In this document: in pieces, positions 56,746 through 64,000 of the stretch | Numbering within the stretch: position 1 is the stretch's first letter | How the letters are laid out: the number at the start of each line of letters is the position of its first letter | Origin: Planococcus sp. PAMC 21323 | Lineage (GTDB): Bacteria > Bacillota > Bacilli > Bacillales_A > Planococcaceae | Length of the DNA stretch: 64,000 nt | NCBI RefSeq assembly: GCF_000785555.1 | Contig: NZ_CP009129.1 | Coordinates: 2,480,001 to 2,544,000 of the forward strand | Reading direction: 5' to 3' | Position numbers and translations under genes: made by a program | The notes under the pieces: model-generated | Database searches by the model: none | What the model was told of the DNA's origin: nothing | Seen by the model: only the letters and a program-made list of their open reading frames with translations

Positions 56746-57951
56746 ATGACTGTAGCAAAACAGCTCGATAGATTGTACGAAGAAATGGTTGAGATGAGAA
56801 GACATTTGCATATGAATCCAGAACTATCGCACCAAGAAGTTGCGACTCCTGCTTTTATTGCTGAGCGTTTAGAAGAGATAGGTGTTGAAGTGCGCCGTAA
56901 TGTAGGTGGGCGTGGTGTGGTTGGCACGATTCGTGGCGGCAAGCCTGGCAAAACGATTGCGTTTCGTGCCGATTTTGATGCGTTGCCGATTGATGATCAA
57001 AAAAACGTCTCTTATAAATCTACCGTGCCTGGCGTCATGCACGCTTGTGGACACGATGGTCATACAGCTGCGTTGCTTGGATTTGCGAAAGCGATGGTTG
57101 CTATGCGAGAAGATTTACCTGGCACGATCGTACTGATCCACCAATTTGGTGAGGAACTATCGCCAGGTGGTGCACGTGCTATGATCGAAGATGGTTGCTT
57201 GGATGGCGTCGATGCAGTTTATGGTGCTCACTTGCAGAGCAAAATGGATTATGGCCGCGTTTATTTGCGGGACGGCTTTTTGCAAGCTTCTGAAGATGCC
57301 ATCAAAATTATTGTCCATGGTTCTGGAACTCACGGCGCAGAACCTCATCAAGGCATCGATCCGATTTTAGTCGCGAGTCACATTATAGTCGCGATTCAAT
57401 CGATCGTCAGCCGCAACGCCAATCCATTAAAAGAATTGGTCGTCTCTATTGGGAAATTCCATGCAGGTGACGCCGACAACGTTATTTCAAGCAAAGCTGT
57501 TCTAGAAGGTACCATTCGCGTTTTTGATCCTGAGCTTCGTATTCTCGCGGGACAGCGTTTGCGGACAATTGTGGAAAATATCGCCATCGCGATGGGTGCT
57601 ACTGCCGAATTGATAGTTGAAACAGGATATGATTCACTTTGGAATCACCCTGCTGAAACAGATATTGTTCGTGCTGCCGCGCGCGACGTGCTGGGAGATG
57701 AAAATGTAGTGGAAATTGATCCGGTAATGCCGGTTGAAGATTTCACGTATTATACACAGGTAAAGCCAGGCGCGTACTTTTTTGTTGGCGCCAAAATGGA
57801 AAATGACTCATTAGTTTACCCACATCATCATGAAAACTTTGATTTTAATGAAAACGCCATGTTGGTAACGGCAAAAGTGTTTGCTGCGATTTACTTTGAA
57901 GCGCAAAAATCTGGCGCGGACAGTATTCCGGTTGATTTGGACAGTATCTGA
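56746..57951 (+). CDS. M20 family amidohydrolase
   Basis: A 401-residue M20D peptidase-like amidohydrolase. The metal-site block HACGHDGHTAALLG (with the extra Cys typical of M20D), RADFDALPI and HQFGEELSPGGA are visible. Relatives remove acyl groups from amino acids (AmhX, YhaA and hippurate hydrolase types). GGGGG lies seven bases before the ATG at 56746. The last codons (DSIPVDLDSI) and the stop fall inside a GACAGTAT array at 57,919-58,009, so the array has extended or replaced the original C-terminus. Confidence 0.87.
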   Translation: MTVAKQLDRLYEEMVEMRRHLHMNPELSHQEVATPAFIAERLEEIGVEVRRNVGGRGVVGTIRGGKPGKTIAFRADFDALPIDDQKNVSYKSTVPGVMHACGHDGHTAALLGFAKAMVAMREDLPGTIVLIHQFGEELSPGGARAMIEDGCLDGVDAVYGAHLQSKMDYGRVYLRDGFLQASEDAIKIIVHGSGTHGAEPHQGIDPILVASHIIVAIQSIVSRNANPLKELVVSIGKFHAGDADNVISSKAVLEGTIRVFDPELRILAGQRLRTIVENIAIAMGATAELIVETGYDSLWNHPAETDIVRAAARDVLGDENVVEIDPVMPVEDFTYYTQVKPGAYFFVGAKMENDSLVYPHHHENFDFNENAMLVTAKVFAAIYFEAQKSGADSIPVDLDSI

Positions 57952-58009
57952 GAAATTTGGACAGTATTCTGCACGATTCGGACAGTATTTGGTCCAATCT
58001 CGACAGTAT
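57919..58009. repeat. GACAGTAT array, five units, 20-21-bp period
   Basis: GACAGTAT starts at 57919, 57940, 57960, 57981 and 58002, so spacings are 21, 20, 21, 21. The bases just before each core are ATTTG, ATTCG or ATCTC. The first two units lie in the coding sequence of the amidohydrolase. A terminator follows at 58,030. Confidence 0.88.
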
Positions 58010-58029
58010 CGCCTTTATTTGGAAATAAA

Positions 58030-58061
58030 AACAAGCCAAGCGGCACGCCGCTTGGCTTGTT
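58030..58061. terminator. bidirectional terminator between the amidohydrolase gene and kbl
   Basis: A perfect 15-bp stem AACAAGCCAAGCGGC with its complement and a two-base loop, with A and T tracts beside it. Confidence 0.85.
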
Positions 58062-58070
58062 CTTGTTTTA

Positions 58071-59261
58071 TTAGTTGATAACGCCTAATTCTTTGCCGAC
58101 TTTTTCATAAGTCGCGATCGCTTCATCTAACATTTCTTTCGTGTGTGCAGCTGTTGGCATATTGCGTACGCGCCCAGTGCCTTTTGGAACCGTTGGAAAG
58201 ACGATTGATTTTGCATATACGCCTTCTTCAAATAAACGTTTCGAGAATTGTTGTGTTAACTTCTCGTCACCAATGATGCACGGTGTGATCGGCGTTTCTG
58301 AATGACCGATGTCAAAGCCTAAAGCGTCTAGACCTTTTTTCAAGTAGTCACCGTTTTCCCATAGCTTATCGTGCAATTCTGTTGAGTCGATAATCATTTG
58401 AACTGCTGCTGTGATTGCTGCAACGTCGCCTGGAGTTACCGCTGTTGAGAACAAGAACGGACGTGAACGAACTTTCAACCAGTCGATCAAGTTTTTCTTA
58501 CCAGCAACATAACCGCCGACAACGCCGACTGCTTTAGACAATGTCCCCATTTGCATATCGATTTCTTTTTCAAGACCGAAATGTTTTACAGTTCCTTTTC
58601 CTTTACCCGTTACGCCTGATCCGTGTGCATCATCTACATACGTAATCAAATCAAATTCTTTCGCAATTTCTACGATTTCTGGAAGCTTGGCAATATCGCC
58701 ATCCATTGAGAAGACGCCATCTGTGATGACCATCACTTTATTGTAAAGACCTGATTCTGTTGCTTCTTTTGCTTTCATGCGAAGGTCTTCCATATCAGAA
58801 TGTTTAAACGCAATGATTTTTGCTTTTGATAAGCGGCAACCGTCGATAATTGAAGCATGGTTTAATTGATCTGACAGAATCGCATCATTTTTGTCCATTA
58901 CTGCTGAAATTGCAGCCATGTTGCAATTAAATCCTGATTGATACGAAATCGCTGCTTCTGTTCCTTTGAATTCAGCAAGCTTTTCTTCTAATTTCACGTG
59001 TAGGTCAAGCGTTCCGTTAATTGTACGAACCGCGCCTGCGCCAACACCGTATTTATCGATTGCGTCTTTTGCTACTTGCTTCAAGTCTTCGTTTGTCGCA
59101 AGACCTAAGTAATTATTTGAAGAAAGGTTGATTAGATCTTTGCCGCGCACTTTGATGATCGCGCCGTTCGGTCCTTCAACTGGGTCAATTTCGTTATAAA
59201 GACCCTGCTCTTTTAATTCTGTTAAGTTCTCATCTAAAAATGCATCTAGTTTTTTTGACAA
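58071..59261 (-). CDS. kbl: glycine C-acetyltransferase
   Basis: Kbl cleaves 2-amino-3-ketobutyrate with CoA to glycine and acetyl-CoA, the second step after threonine dehydrogenase. The 396-residue alpha-oxoamine synthase has the PLP lysine Lys243 in [21 protein letters not shown] near 209-216 and SYQSGFNCN. The start is a TTG at 59261 with AAAGGAAGAGG upstream and no usable ATG. tdh is on the same strand about 6 kb away, separated by the transporter and epimerase genes. Confidence 0.93.
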   Translation of the reverse strand: MSKKLDAFLDENLTELKEQGLYNEIDPVEGPNGAIIKVRGKDLINLSSNNYLGLATNEDLKQVAKDAIDKYGVGAGAVRTINGTLDLHVKLEEKLAEFKGTEAAISYQSGFNCNMAAISAVMDKNDAILSDQLNHASIIDGCRLSKAKIIAFKHSDMEDLRMKAKEATESGLYNKVMVITDGVFSMDGDIAKLPEIVEIAKEFDLITYVDDAHGSGVTGKGKGTVKHFGLEKEIDMQMGTLSKAVGVVGGYVAGKKNLIDWLKVRSRPFLFSTAVTPGDVAAITAAVQMIIDSTELHDKLWENGDYLKKGLDALGFDIGHSETPITPCIIGDEKLTQQFSKRLFEEGVYAKSIVFPTVPKGTGRVRNMPTAAHTKEMLDEAIATYEKVGKELGVIN

Positions 59262-59327
59262 TGTCCTCTTCCTTTCAAAACAAAATTCTGTCTCTATCTT
59301 ACCATACCGCCATTTTTTCCAAAAGAA

Positions 59328-59349
59328 AAAGCGGACCGAGGTCCGCTTT
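59328..59349 (-). terminator. intrinsic terminator of the M6 protease gene
   Basis: AAAGCGGAC pairs with GTCCGCTTT around CGAG, with an AAAAGAAAAA tract that reads as T-rich on the minus strand. It lies just past the protease stop. Confidence 0.8.
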
Positions 59350-59353
59350 CTAG

Positions 59354-61450
59354 TTATTTTTTATCTTTTTTTGCTTTTAGATTTTTTGTTTTATACTGTA
59401 CTTCATACGTAAATTCTTTTGCTTCTCGTTGTCCTGCTTCTGCAGCATATGAAGTAATCATTTTCACATTGCCTTCGCGCAGAACTTGTTGAAGATCAAG
59501 TGCTTGTTTATCTGTCACGTTAAATGGATCAACGTGGAAGACACGTTCTTTGCCATTCTTCTTCGTTTGGATAAATGTTGTTGTGAAGTCTACGTATTCA
59601 CCTTTTAATTGTCCCAGTGATTGGAATGTATCTGTTGAAGTTCCATCCGCCGAGAAATCACCTAGTTGAATATCTTTAATAAACCAGCCTGCTTCATTAT
59701 AACCCCAGTCCGTTAAGTTACGGAATGAAACAAGAACATCTTGTCCTCCATAAGCTGATAAATCAAAGGTTTCAGTTGTCCAATCACCGTTTGTTCCTGT
59801 AAATCCAGGAACGTTTTCTTTGATAGTGGGGTAACCTTCTTCAGTTACATCCGTACGGGTATTGGCATTTTCAAGGGAAGTCCACGTATCTCCATTGTCT
59901 GTTGACACTTGAACCATACCAAAATCCCATTGTTCTTCGATATTATAAAAATGGTCAAACGTTAATGTTGCGTTAGTAGCAGGAACCGTCGCACCAAAAA
60001 TCAATGCTTGATCTGCTTCATCGCCATTATTGGCATGCAATACTTGTTCACCTGAACCTTTAGGATCTGCTACTGTTTGCCACTGCAATGGAAGAAAATC
60101 AACGCCGTCAAATTCTAATCCACGAACATCTTTGCCAAAGTTGAATTCTTTAAAGTCGCCGCCCCATGCCGGAACGCCTTCTTTTTCAAAGGTTTTCGCT
60201 TTTTCAAAGTCTACCGTTTTACCTCTTACCGCTCCATCATTCCCAACTGGTAGTTCGCGTAAATCAATGCTATCAAAATTGTAATCGCTGCTGACATTTG
60301 AATTATCTAATGTCAACGCCGTCATGAAGTTTTGATATACTTCTGTAAATGTTTTGTTCGTAGCATTATCTTGTAATACCTTTTCTACACTGGTGATTCC
60401 TTGACTAGTACCGTCTGTTGCTAATTCACGAATAAATTCTTTGCCAAATTTATCGTACATATACAGCGTAAACAAATAAACTTGACCATAGTCTGCAATC
60501 GTTTCTGGTCCTGTTGCCGCTGTACCATGTTCATCCCAGTTTACTAATGAGTTTTCCGGATGATCTAAATAAAAGTTAATTGACCCTTCTCCGTGACCAT
60601 AACCGCCAAGGTATTCAGAGAATGTCGACATTCCTTCATTTAACCAACTTTCTTCCGCACCATCATTATCCGCTTGGATCAAATGTTGCAACTCATGAAT
60701 AGTTGTTCCGAAGAAAGTGCTCTCTAAACGCGTGTCCCATGAATTCGTATCGATTGTAACAATGTTGCGATCGATGTAGTTTTCAAGTGTTTGCCAAAAG
60801 AATCCGGCAACGAAAAATGGATAACTTGGATCGTCCCAACCTTCATCTTGCACATTATCAACTAGCATAATAATTTTGTCTGATCCTTCATAATATCCTT
60901 CAGGAAGACCTACCATCCCTGGAAGTGGCGAATTCGAGCCATCTAATGACTCCGGTGTGCCAAAAAATTCAGTCGCCGTTGGATAAATATTGCTGTCGAA
61001 TTCGTCGCGTAGTTTATCTACTTGTGCTTGTGTGACGACATCAGCCGGTTTCGGATTGTTTGGACCGTATGATAAATCGTTCGCTACCCAAATTTCTACA
61101 TTGTCTCCAACGCTTCGAAGTGTGAAATCTTTAAAAGATAAGTTGCGATCTAAAAACTTTTTTGTGCCGCCATCGTATGTAAATGTTGCATTTGCCTCGG
61201 CATTAGCGTCTCCATTTCCTACTTCATCTGCTTGCGCTTTTATCTTTTTCTCCGCTTCCTTTAGGAAGTCGGCATCTTGTGACAGTTTATTCAGATTGCC
61301 ATCAATGTCGATTCGTTCCCCATACCTATCGCTGTTCCAATCATTTATTGATGGTACGGTCTCGCTTGGTGCCGCTATTGCTGTTGGTGCCAATAACGAT
61401 AACGTTAAAGCACTCGCTGATAAAATCGATATCCATTTACTGTTCTTCAT
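59354..61450 (-). CDS. secreted M6-like metalloprotease (immune inhibitor A family)
   Basis: A 698-residue exported protease. Residues 1-27 form a signal peptide (cleavage after AIA), followed by a propeptide-like charged region. The zinc motif HELQH is at 252-256 with a third-ligand candidate Glu272 in WLNEG, the M6/InhA arrangement. A C-terminal region from about 430 on has beta-sandwich patterns ([34 protein letters not shown]) seen in InhA proteins. It lacks an LPXTG anchor and so is probably released. The 310-base region upstream holds a candidate extended -10 box (TGCTATGCT, minus strand, 61,501-61,509) and the mccB terminator only. Confidence 0.85.
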   Translation of the reverse strand: MKNSKWISILSASALTLSLLAPTAIAAPSETVPSINDWNSDRYGERIDIDGNLNKLSQDADFLKEAEKKIKAQADEVGNGDANAEANATFTYDGGTKKFLDRNLSFKDFTLRSVGDNVEIWVANDLSYGPNNPKPADVVTQAQVDKLRDEFDSNIYPTATEFFGTPESLDGSNSPLPGMVGLPEGYYEGSDKIIMLVDNVQDEGWDDPSYPFFVAGFFWQTLENYIDRNIVTIDTNSWDTRLESTFFGTTIHELQHLIQADNDGAEESWLNEGMSTFSEYLGGYGHGEGSINFYLDHPENSLVNWDEHGTAATGPETIADYGQVYLFTLYMYDKFGKEFIRELATDGTSQGITSVEKVLQDNATNKTFTEVYQNFMTALTLDNSNVSSDYNFDSIDLRELPVGNDGAVRGKTVDFEKAKTFEKEGVPAWGGDFKEFNFGKDVRGLEFDGVDFLPLQWQTVADPKGSGEQVLHANNGDEADQALIFGATVPATNATLTFDHFYNIEEQWDFGMVQVSTDNGDTWTSLENANTRTDVTEEGYPTIKENVPGFTGTNGDWTTETFDLSAYGGQDVLVSFRNLTDWGYNEAGWFIKDIQLGDFSADGTSTDTFQSLGQLKGEYVDFTTTFIQTKKNGKERVFHVDPFNVTDKQALDLQQVLREGNVKMITSYAAEAGQREAKEFTYEVQYKTKNLKAKKDKK

Positions 61451-61710
61451 TAGAGTTCCCCTTCCAAAGTTAAAATGTCAGAATATTATTTCTTTTAAAA
61501 AGCATAGCACTTCAGAATCATCAGAAGAATAGGGGAGAAGATGTATTTCGGGTTTCGAAACTATGTGTAATACGACTTACTTTTTCATCCTTTTACTGGT
61601 TCAATAGAGTTAAAAATAGTAACAACCCCCAAAAATTCTCTATATTTCACGACAAAGAATCGAATTAAAAACTAATTTTTTTCCTGAATCATTTTGCATC
61701 AATAAAAAAA

Positions 61711-61752
61711 GCTGTCGCCAAAAGTCATGTATCATGAGCTTTTGGCGACAGC
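61711..61752 (-). terminator. intrinsic terminator of luxS-mccA-mccB
   Basis: A 14-bp stem GCTGTCGCCAAAAG with its complement contains an inner TCATG/CATGA hairpin and is followed on the minus strand by seven T. Confidence 0.92.
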
Positions 61753-61760
61753 GTCTTTAC

Positions 61761-62894
61761 TTATTTCAACGCATTTTCTAGATCTTCAATCAAATCTTCT
61801 ACATCTTCAATACCTACTGAAATTCGAACCAAACCTTCTACAATGCCGAGTTCTGCACGACGTTCAATCGGAATCGATGCGTGCGTCATTTGAGCTGGTA
61901 CAGAAATCAAACTTTCAACAGCCCCTAAGCTTTCTGCTAGGGTGAAGTATTTTAATTTCGCCAATAATTCTCCAGCTTTTTCTTTACTGCCGACATCAAA
62001 TGAAATCATGCCGCCAAAGCCCGTTGCTTGTCTTTGCATTAATTCACGGCCTGGGTGGCTTTCGAGCCCTGGATAAATCACTTTTCCAACAGCGTCATGT
62101 CCTTCTAAAAATTCCGCGATTTTTTGAGCATTGGAATTCGCTTCTTCCATGCGCAAACCTAAAGTTTTCAGTCCGCGAATAAGTAACCAAGAATCTTGCG
62201 GCCCTAAGATTGCGCCGATCGAGTTTTGCACAAAGTGAACTTCTTCAGCAAGTTCTGCAGAATTAACAACTACTAGTCCTGCCACGACATCACTATGGCC
62301 ACCAATATACTTTGTTGCGCTATGCAAAACGATATCTGCACCTAATTTAATTGGGTTTTGTAAAAATGGTGTCATAAACGTATTATCAACAATCGTTAGT
62401 AAATTTTTTGATTTTGCAAACGCTGCTACAGCCTCAATATCCGTTACTTTCAACAAAGGATTAGTCGGCGTTTCAATGAAAATCGCTTTTGTGTTTTCTT
62501 TTACTGCGGCTTCTACTTCCGCTAAGTTTCCAGTATCCACAAAAGTAAATTCTAAGCCGAATCGGTTTAACACTTTGTTGATGACGCGGTAAGTTCCACC
62601 GTATACATCGTCAGTCAAGACAACATGATCTCCAGCTGAAAACAGCATCATGACAGATGAGATTGCGGCCATTCCTGAACCAAATGCAAAGCCAGCGTGA
62701 CCAAATTCAATATCCGCAATTAATTCTTCAAGTGCATGACGCGTCGGATTTCCCGTACGCGAATATTCATAGCCTTTAAATTTCCCGACTGCTTCTTGCT
62801 TGTACGTACTAACTTGATAAATAGGTGTTGACACGGCACCAGTTGCTTCGTCTCCAAAAATGCCACCGTGAATTAATCTTGTTTTTGGTTTCAC
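61761..62894 (-). CDS. mccB: cystathionine gamma-lyase / homocysteine gamma-lyase (MccB)
   Basis: A 377-residue PLP enzyme of the Cys/Met metabolism family with the PLP lysine Lys195 in LHSATKYIGGHSDV and the YSRTGNPT block at 44-51. As MccB it splits cystathionine to cysteine in the reverse transsulfuration route. The start is a GTG at 62894 two bases after the mccA stop, with GAGGAGGA inside the mccA end. MetB or MetC activity is a possible alternative, but the pairing with mccA favours MccB. Confidence 0.91.
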   Translation of the reverse strand: MKPKTRLIHGGIFGDEATGAVSTPIYQVSTYKQEAVGKFKGYEYSRTGNPTRHALEELIADIEFGHAGFAFGSGMAAISSVMMLFSAGDHVVLTDDVYGGTYRVINKVLNRFGLEFTFVDTGNLAEVEAAVKENTKAIFIETPTNPLLKVTDIEAVAAFAKSKNLLTIVDNTFMTPFLQNPIKLGADIVLHSATKYIGGHSDVVAGLVVVNSAELAEEVHFVQNSIGAILGPQDSWLLIRGLKTLGLRMEEANSNAQKIAEFLEGHDAVGKVIYPGLESHPGRELMQRQATGFGGMISFDVGSKEKAGELLAKLKYFTLAESLGAVESLISVPAQMTHASIPIERRAELGIVEGLVRISVGIEDVEDLIEDLENALK

Positions 62895-62896
62895 TG

Positions 62897-63826
62897 CTAT
62901 TCCTCCTCAAAACTTCTATCGTAAATGTGTTGACTCATATAGCGTTCACTTGAATCTGCAAACACCGTTACAATGTGACTTCCAGGTTTCGCGCTTTCAG
63001 CTTCCCGTAACGCCGCTACAAACGCTGCTCCCGACGAACTTCCGACTAACAAGCCTTCTGCCTTCGCCAGTTCCCGAACTGCCATGAACGCTTCTTTATC
63101 CGTAATCGTATGAATGGCTTCAAAATAACTGTTATCCATGTAATCCGGCAAGAATTCCATGCCGATGCCTTCGGTCAAATGAGGTCCTGAGGGTCCACCG
63201 TTTAATATTGAGCCTTCAGGTTCCACAATGACTGTTTTGATTTCTTTCTTTTGAGACTTTAGATAACGAGCTGTTCCCATGAAAGTTCCGCCCGATCCCG
63301 CTCCTGCAACAAAGACGTCAATTTCTCCGTCTAAGGCATTCCACAGTTCAGGACCAAGTGTTTGGACATAGGTTTCCGGATTGGCTGGATTAGAAAATTG
63401 CGAAGGTGAAAATGCGTTTTGCTCTTCAACCAATTGCTCCGCTTTTTTAATCGCGCCTTTAATGCCTTCTTCAGTCGGGGTGTTAATCACTTCCGCGCCT
63501 AACGCACGCATCAAACTTTGTTTTTCTTGACTGAATTTTTCCGGCACCACAAATTTCACATGATAGCCTTTACCGATTGCAGCAATACCTAGACCAATGC
63601 CCGTATTACCGGCCGTTGGTTCGATTATCGTGCCGCCCGGCTTAAGGACCCCACGTTTTTCAGCGCCTTCTATTAAGGAAACGCCTAATCGGTCTTTGAC
63701 ACTGCCGCCCGGATTGAAATATTCAAGCTTCGCAAAAATGCGGCAGCCGTTTGGAATTTTGCTATGTGTTAATTCCATTAATGGTGTATCGCCAATCAAT
63801 TGCTGAATGTTCGTTACATAGTTCAT
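62897..63826 (-). CDS. mccA: O-acetylserine-dependent cystathionine beta-synthase (MccA)
   Basis: A 309-residue fold-type II PLP enzyme with Lys44 in NPGGSVKDR and the phosphate-binding loop AGSGGTFMG. It resembles cysteine synthase, but its place before mccB fits MccA, which condenses O-acetylserine with homocysteine to cystathionine. It lacks the C-terminal CBS domains of eukaryotic enzymes. AAGGAG precedes the ATG, 11 bases after the luxS stop. Confidence 0.9.
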   Translation of the reverse strand: MNYVTNIQQLIGDTPLMELTHSKIPNGCRIFAKLEYFNPGGSVKDRLGVSLIEGAEKRGVLKPGGTIIEPTAGNTGIGLGIAAIGKGYHVKFVVPEKFSQEKQSLMRALGAEVINTPTEEGIKGAIKKAEQLVEEQNAFSPSQFSNPANPETYVQTLGPELWNALDGEIDVFVAGAGSGGTFMGTARYLKSQKKEIKTVIVEPEGSILNGGPSGPHLTEGIGMEFLPDYMDNSYFEAIHTITDKEAFMAVRELAKAEGLLVGSSSGAAFVAALREAESAKPGSHIVTVFADSSERYMSQHIYDRSFEEE

Positions 63827-63837
63827 TGGTTGACTCC

Positions 63838-64000
63838 TTACTTAGCGTCTTCGGCAAAAACTTGATGCCACTGATCTTTCTCTGCCAACATTTCACGCGC
63901 CAATTCTTTCGCGCCTTCTAAACTATGACTCGCAGCCCAACCACATTGCACTTCATTGCATGCTGGCACTTCGTCTGCTTCTAACACGTCTTTTAATGTA
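63838..64000 (-). CDS. luxS: S-ribosylhomocysteine lyase LuxS, 3' part only
   Basis: The last 53 codons of a gene entering from the right edge read [19 protein letters not shown], then [19 protein letters not shown] and a short tail ending EDAK. This matches the C-terminus of LuxS (EIPAANEKQCG...HDLEGAK in Bacillus), including the zinc-ligand cysteine in EVQCG. LuxS releases homocysteine and the AI-2 precursor DPD from S-ribosylhomocysteine. The homocysteine is the substrate of MccA, encoded next, so the three genes form one route to cysteine. Confidence 0.9.
   Translation of the reverse strand, partial: TLKDVLEADEVPACNEVQCGWAASHSLEGAKELAREMLAEKDQWHQVFAEDAK

Overview
The window is a low-to-moderate GC Gram-positive chromosome segment, best matched to the Bacillales and, by inference from gene content and repeats, probably to the Planococcaceae (Planococcus/Planomicrobium type). 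Two long gene strings keep the order known from the Bacillus subtilis 3.8 Mb region: prfA-tdk-rpmE-rho-glpX-murA-fsa-fbaA-spo0F-ywjG-pyrG-rpoE (1-11,084) and argS-ywiB-(nhaP, hmoB)-speB-speE-ywhD-ywhB-ywgA-ywfO-lipL-hemQ-ywdK-ywdI-ung-pdxK (33,758-48,775). No rRNA, tRNA, CRISPR, phage or insertion sequence was found.

Layout. 1-11,084: translation, termination, glycolysis/gluconeogenesis, cell wall and CTP synthesis genes. pyrG has a recognisable CTP-sensing attenuator. 11,146-22,403: a small membrane ORF, then a fatty/branched acyl-CoA catabolic block (fadF, thiolase, 3-hydroxyacyl-CoA dehydrogenase, two acyl-CoA dehydrogenases, a TetR regulator, fused isobutyryl-CoA mutase IcmF). Two matching palindromic operators and a perfect cre site flank its promoters. 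22,496-33,699: a cobalamin salvage and nucleotide-loop assembly cluster of twelve genes under a B12 riboswitch, with a BtuD-CbiZ fusion and an alpha-ribazole salvage pair (CblT/CblS), but no corrin-ring genes. It would supply the cofactor of IcmF. 33,758-48,775: the conserved argS-pdxK string. 48,927-59,261: bacillithiol deacetylase, a YjiH family membrane protein, threonine catabolism (tdh and kbl), a cystine-type ABC transporter, a dipeptide epimerase-like enzyme and an M20 amidohydrolase. 59,354-64,000: secreted M6 metalloprotease and the luxS-mccA-mccB sulfur operon.

The most unusual signal is in the intergenic DNA. (1) A palindromic element of about 125 bp, in five full copies plus partial copies at three loci, always starts at the stop codon of a gene (speB, ywhB, tcyC) in that gene's orientation, and shows compensatory base changes in at least three helices. 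(2) Short arrays with a 20-21 bp period (core GACAGTAT at 45.06, 45.28 and 57.92 kb; core GTGCGTAT at 11.49 kb) sit beside intrinsic terminators. One runs into the coding sequence of the amidohydrolase and supplies its last codons and stop.

All statements come from reading the sequence and translations. No alignment or database search was run, and family assignments rest on motif and synteny recognition.
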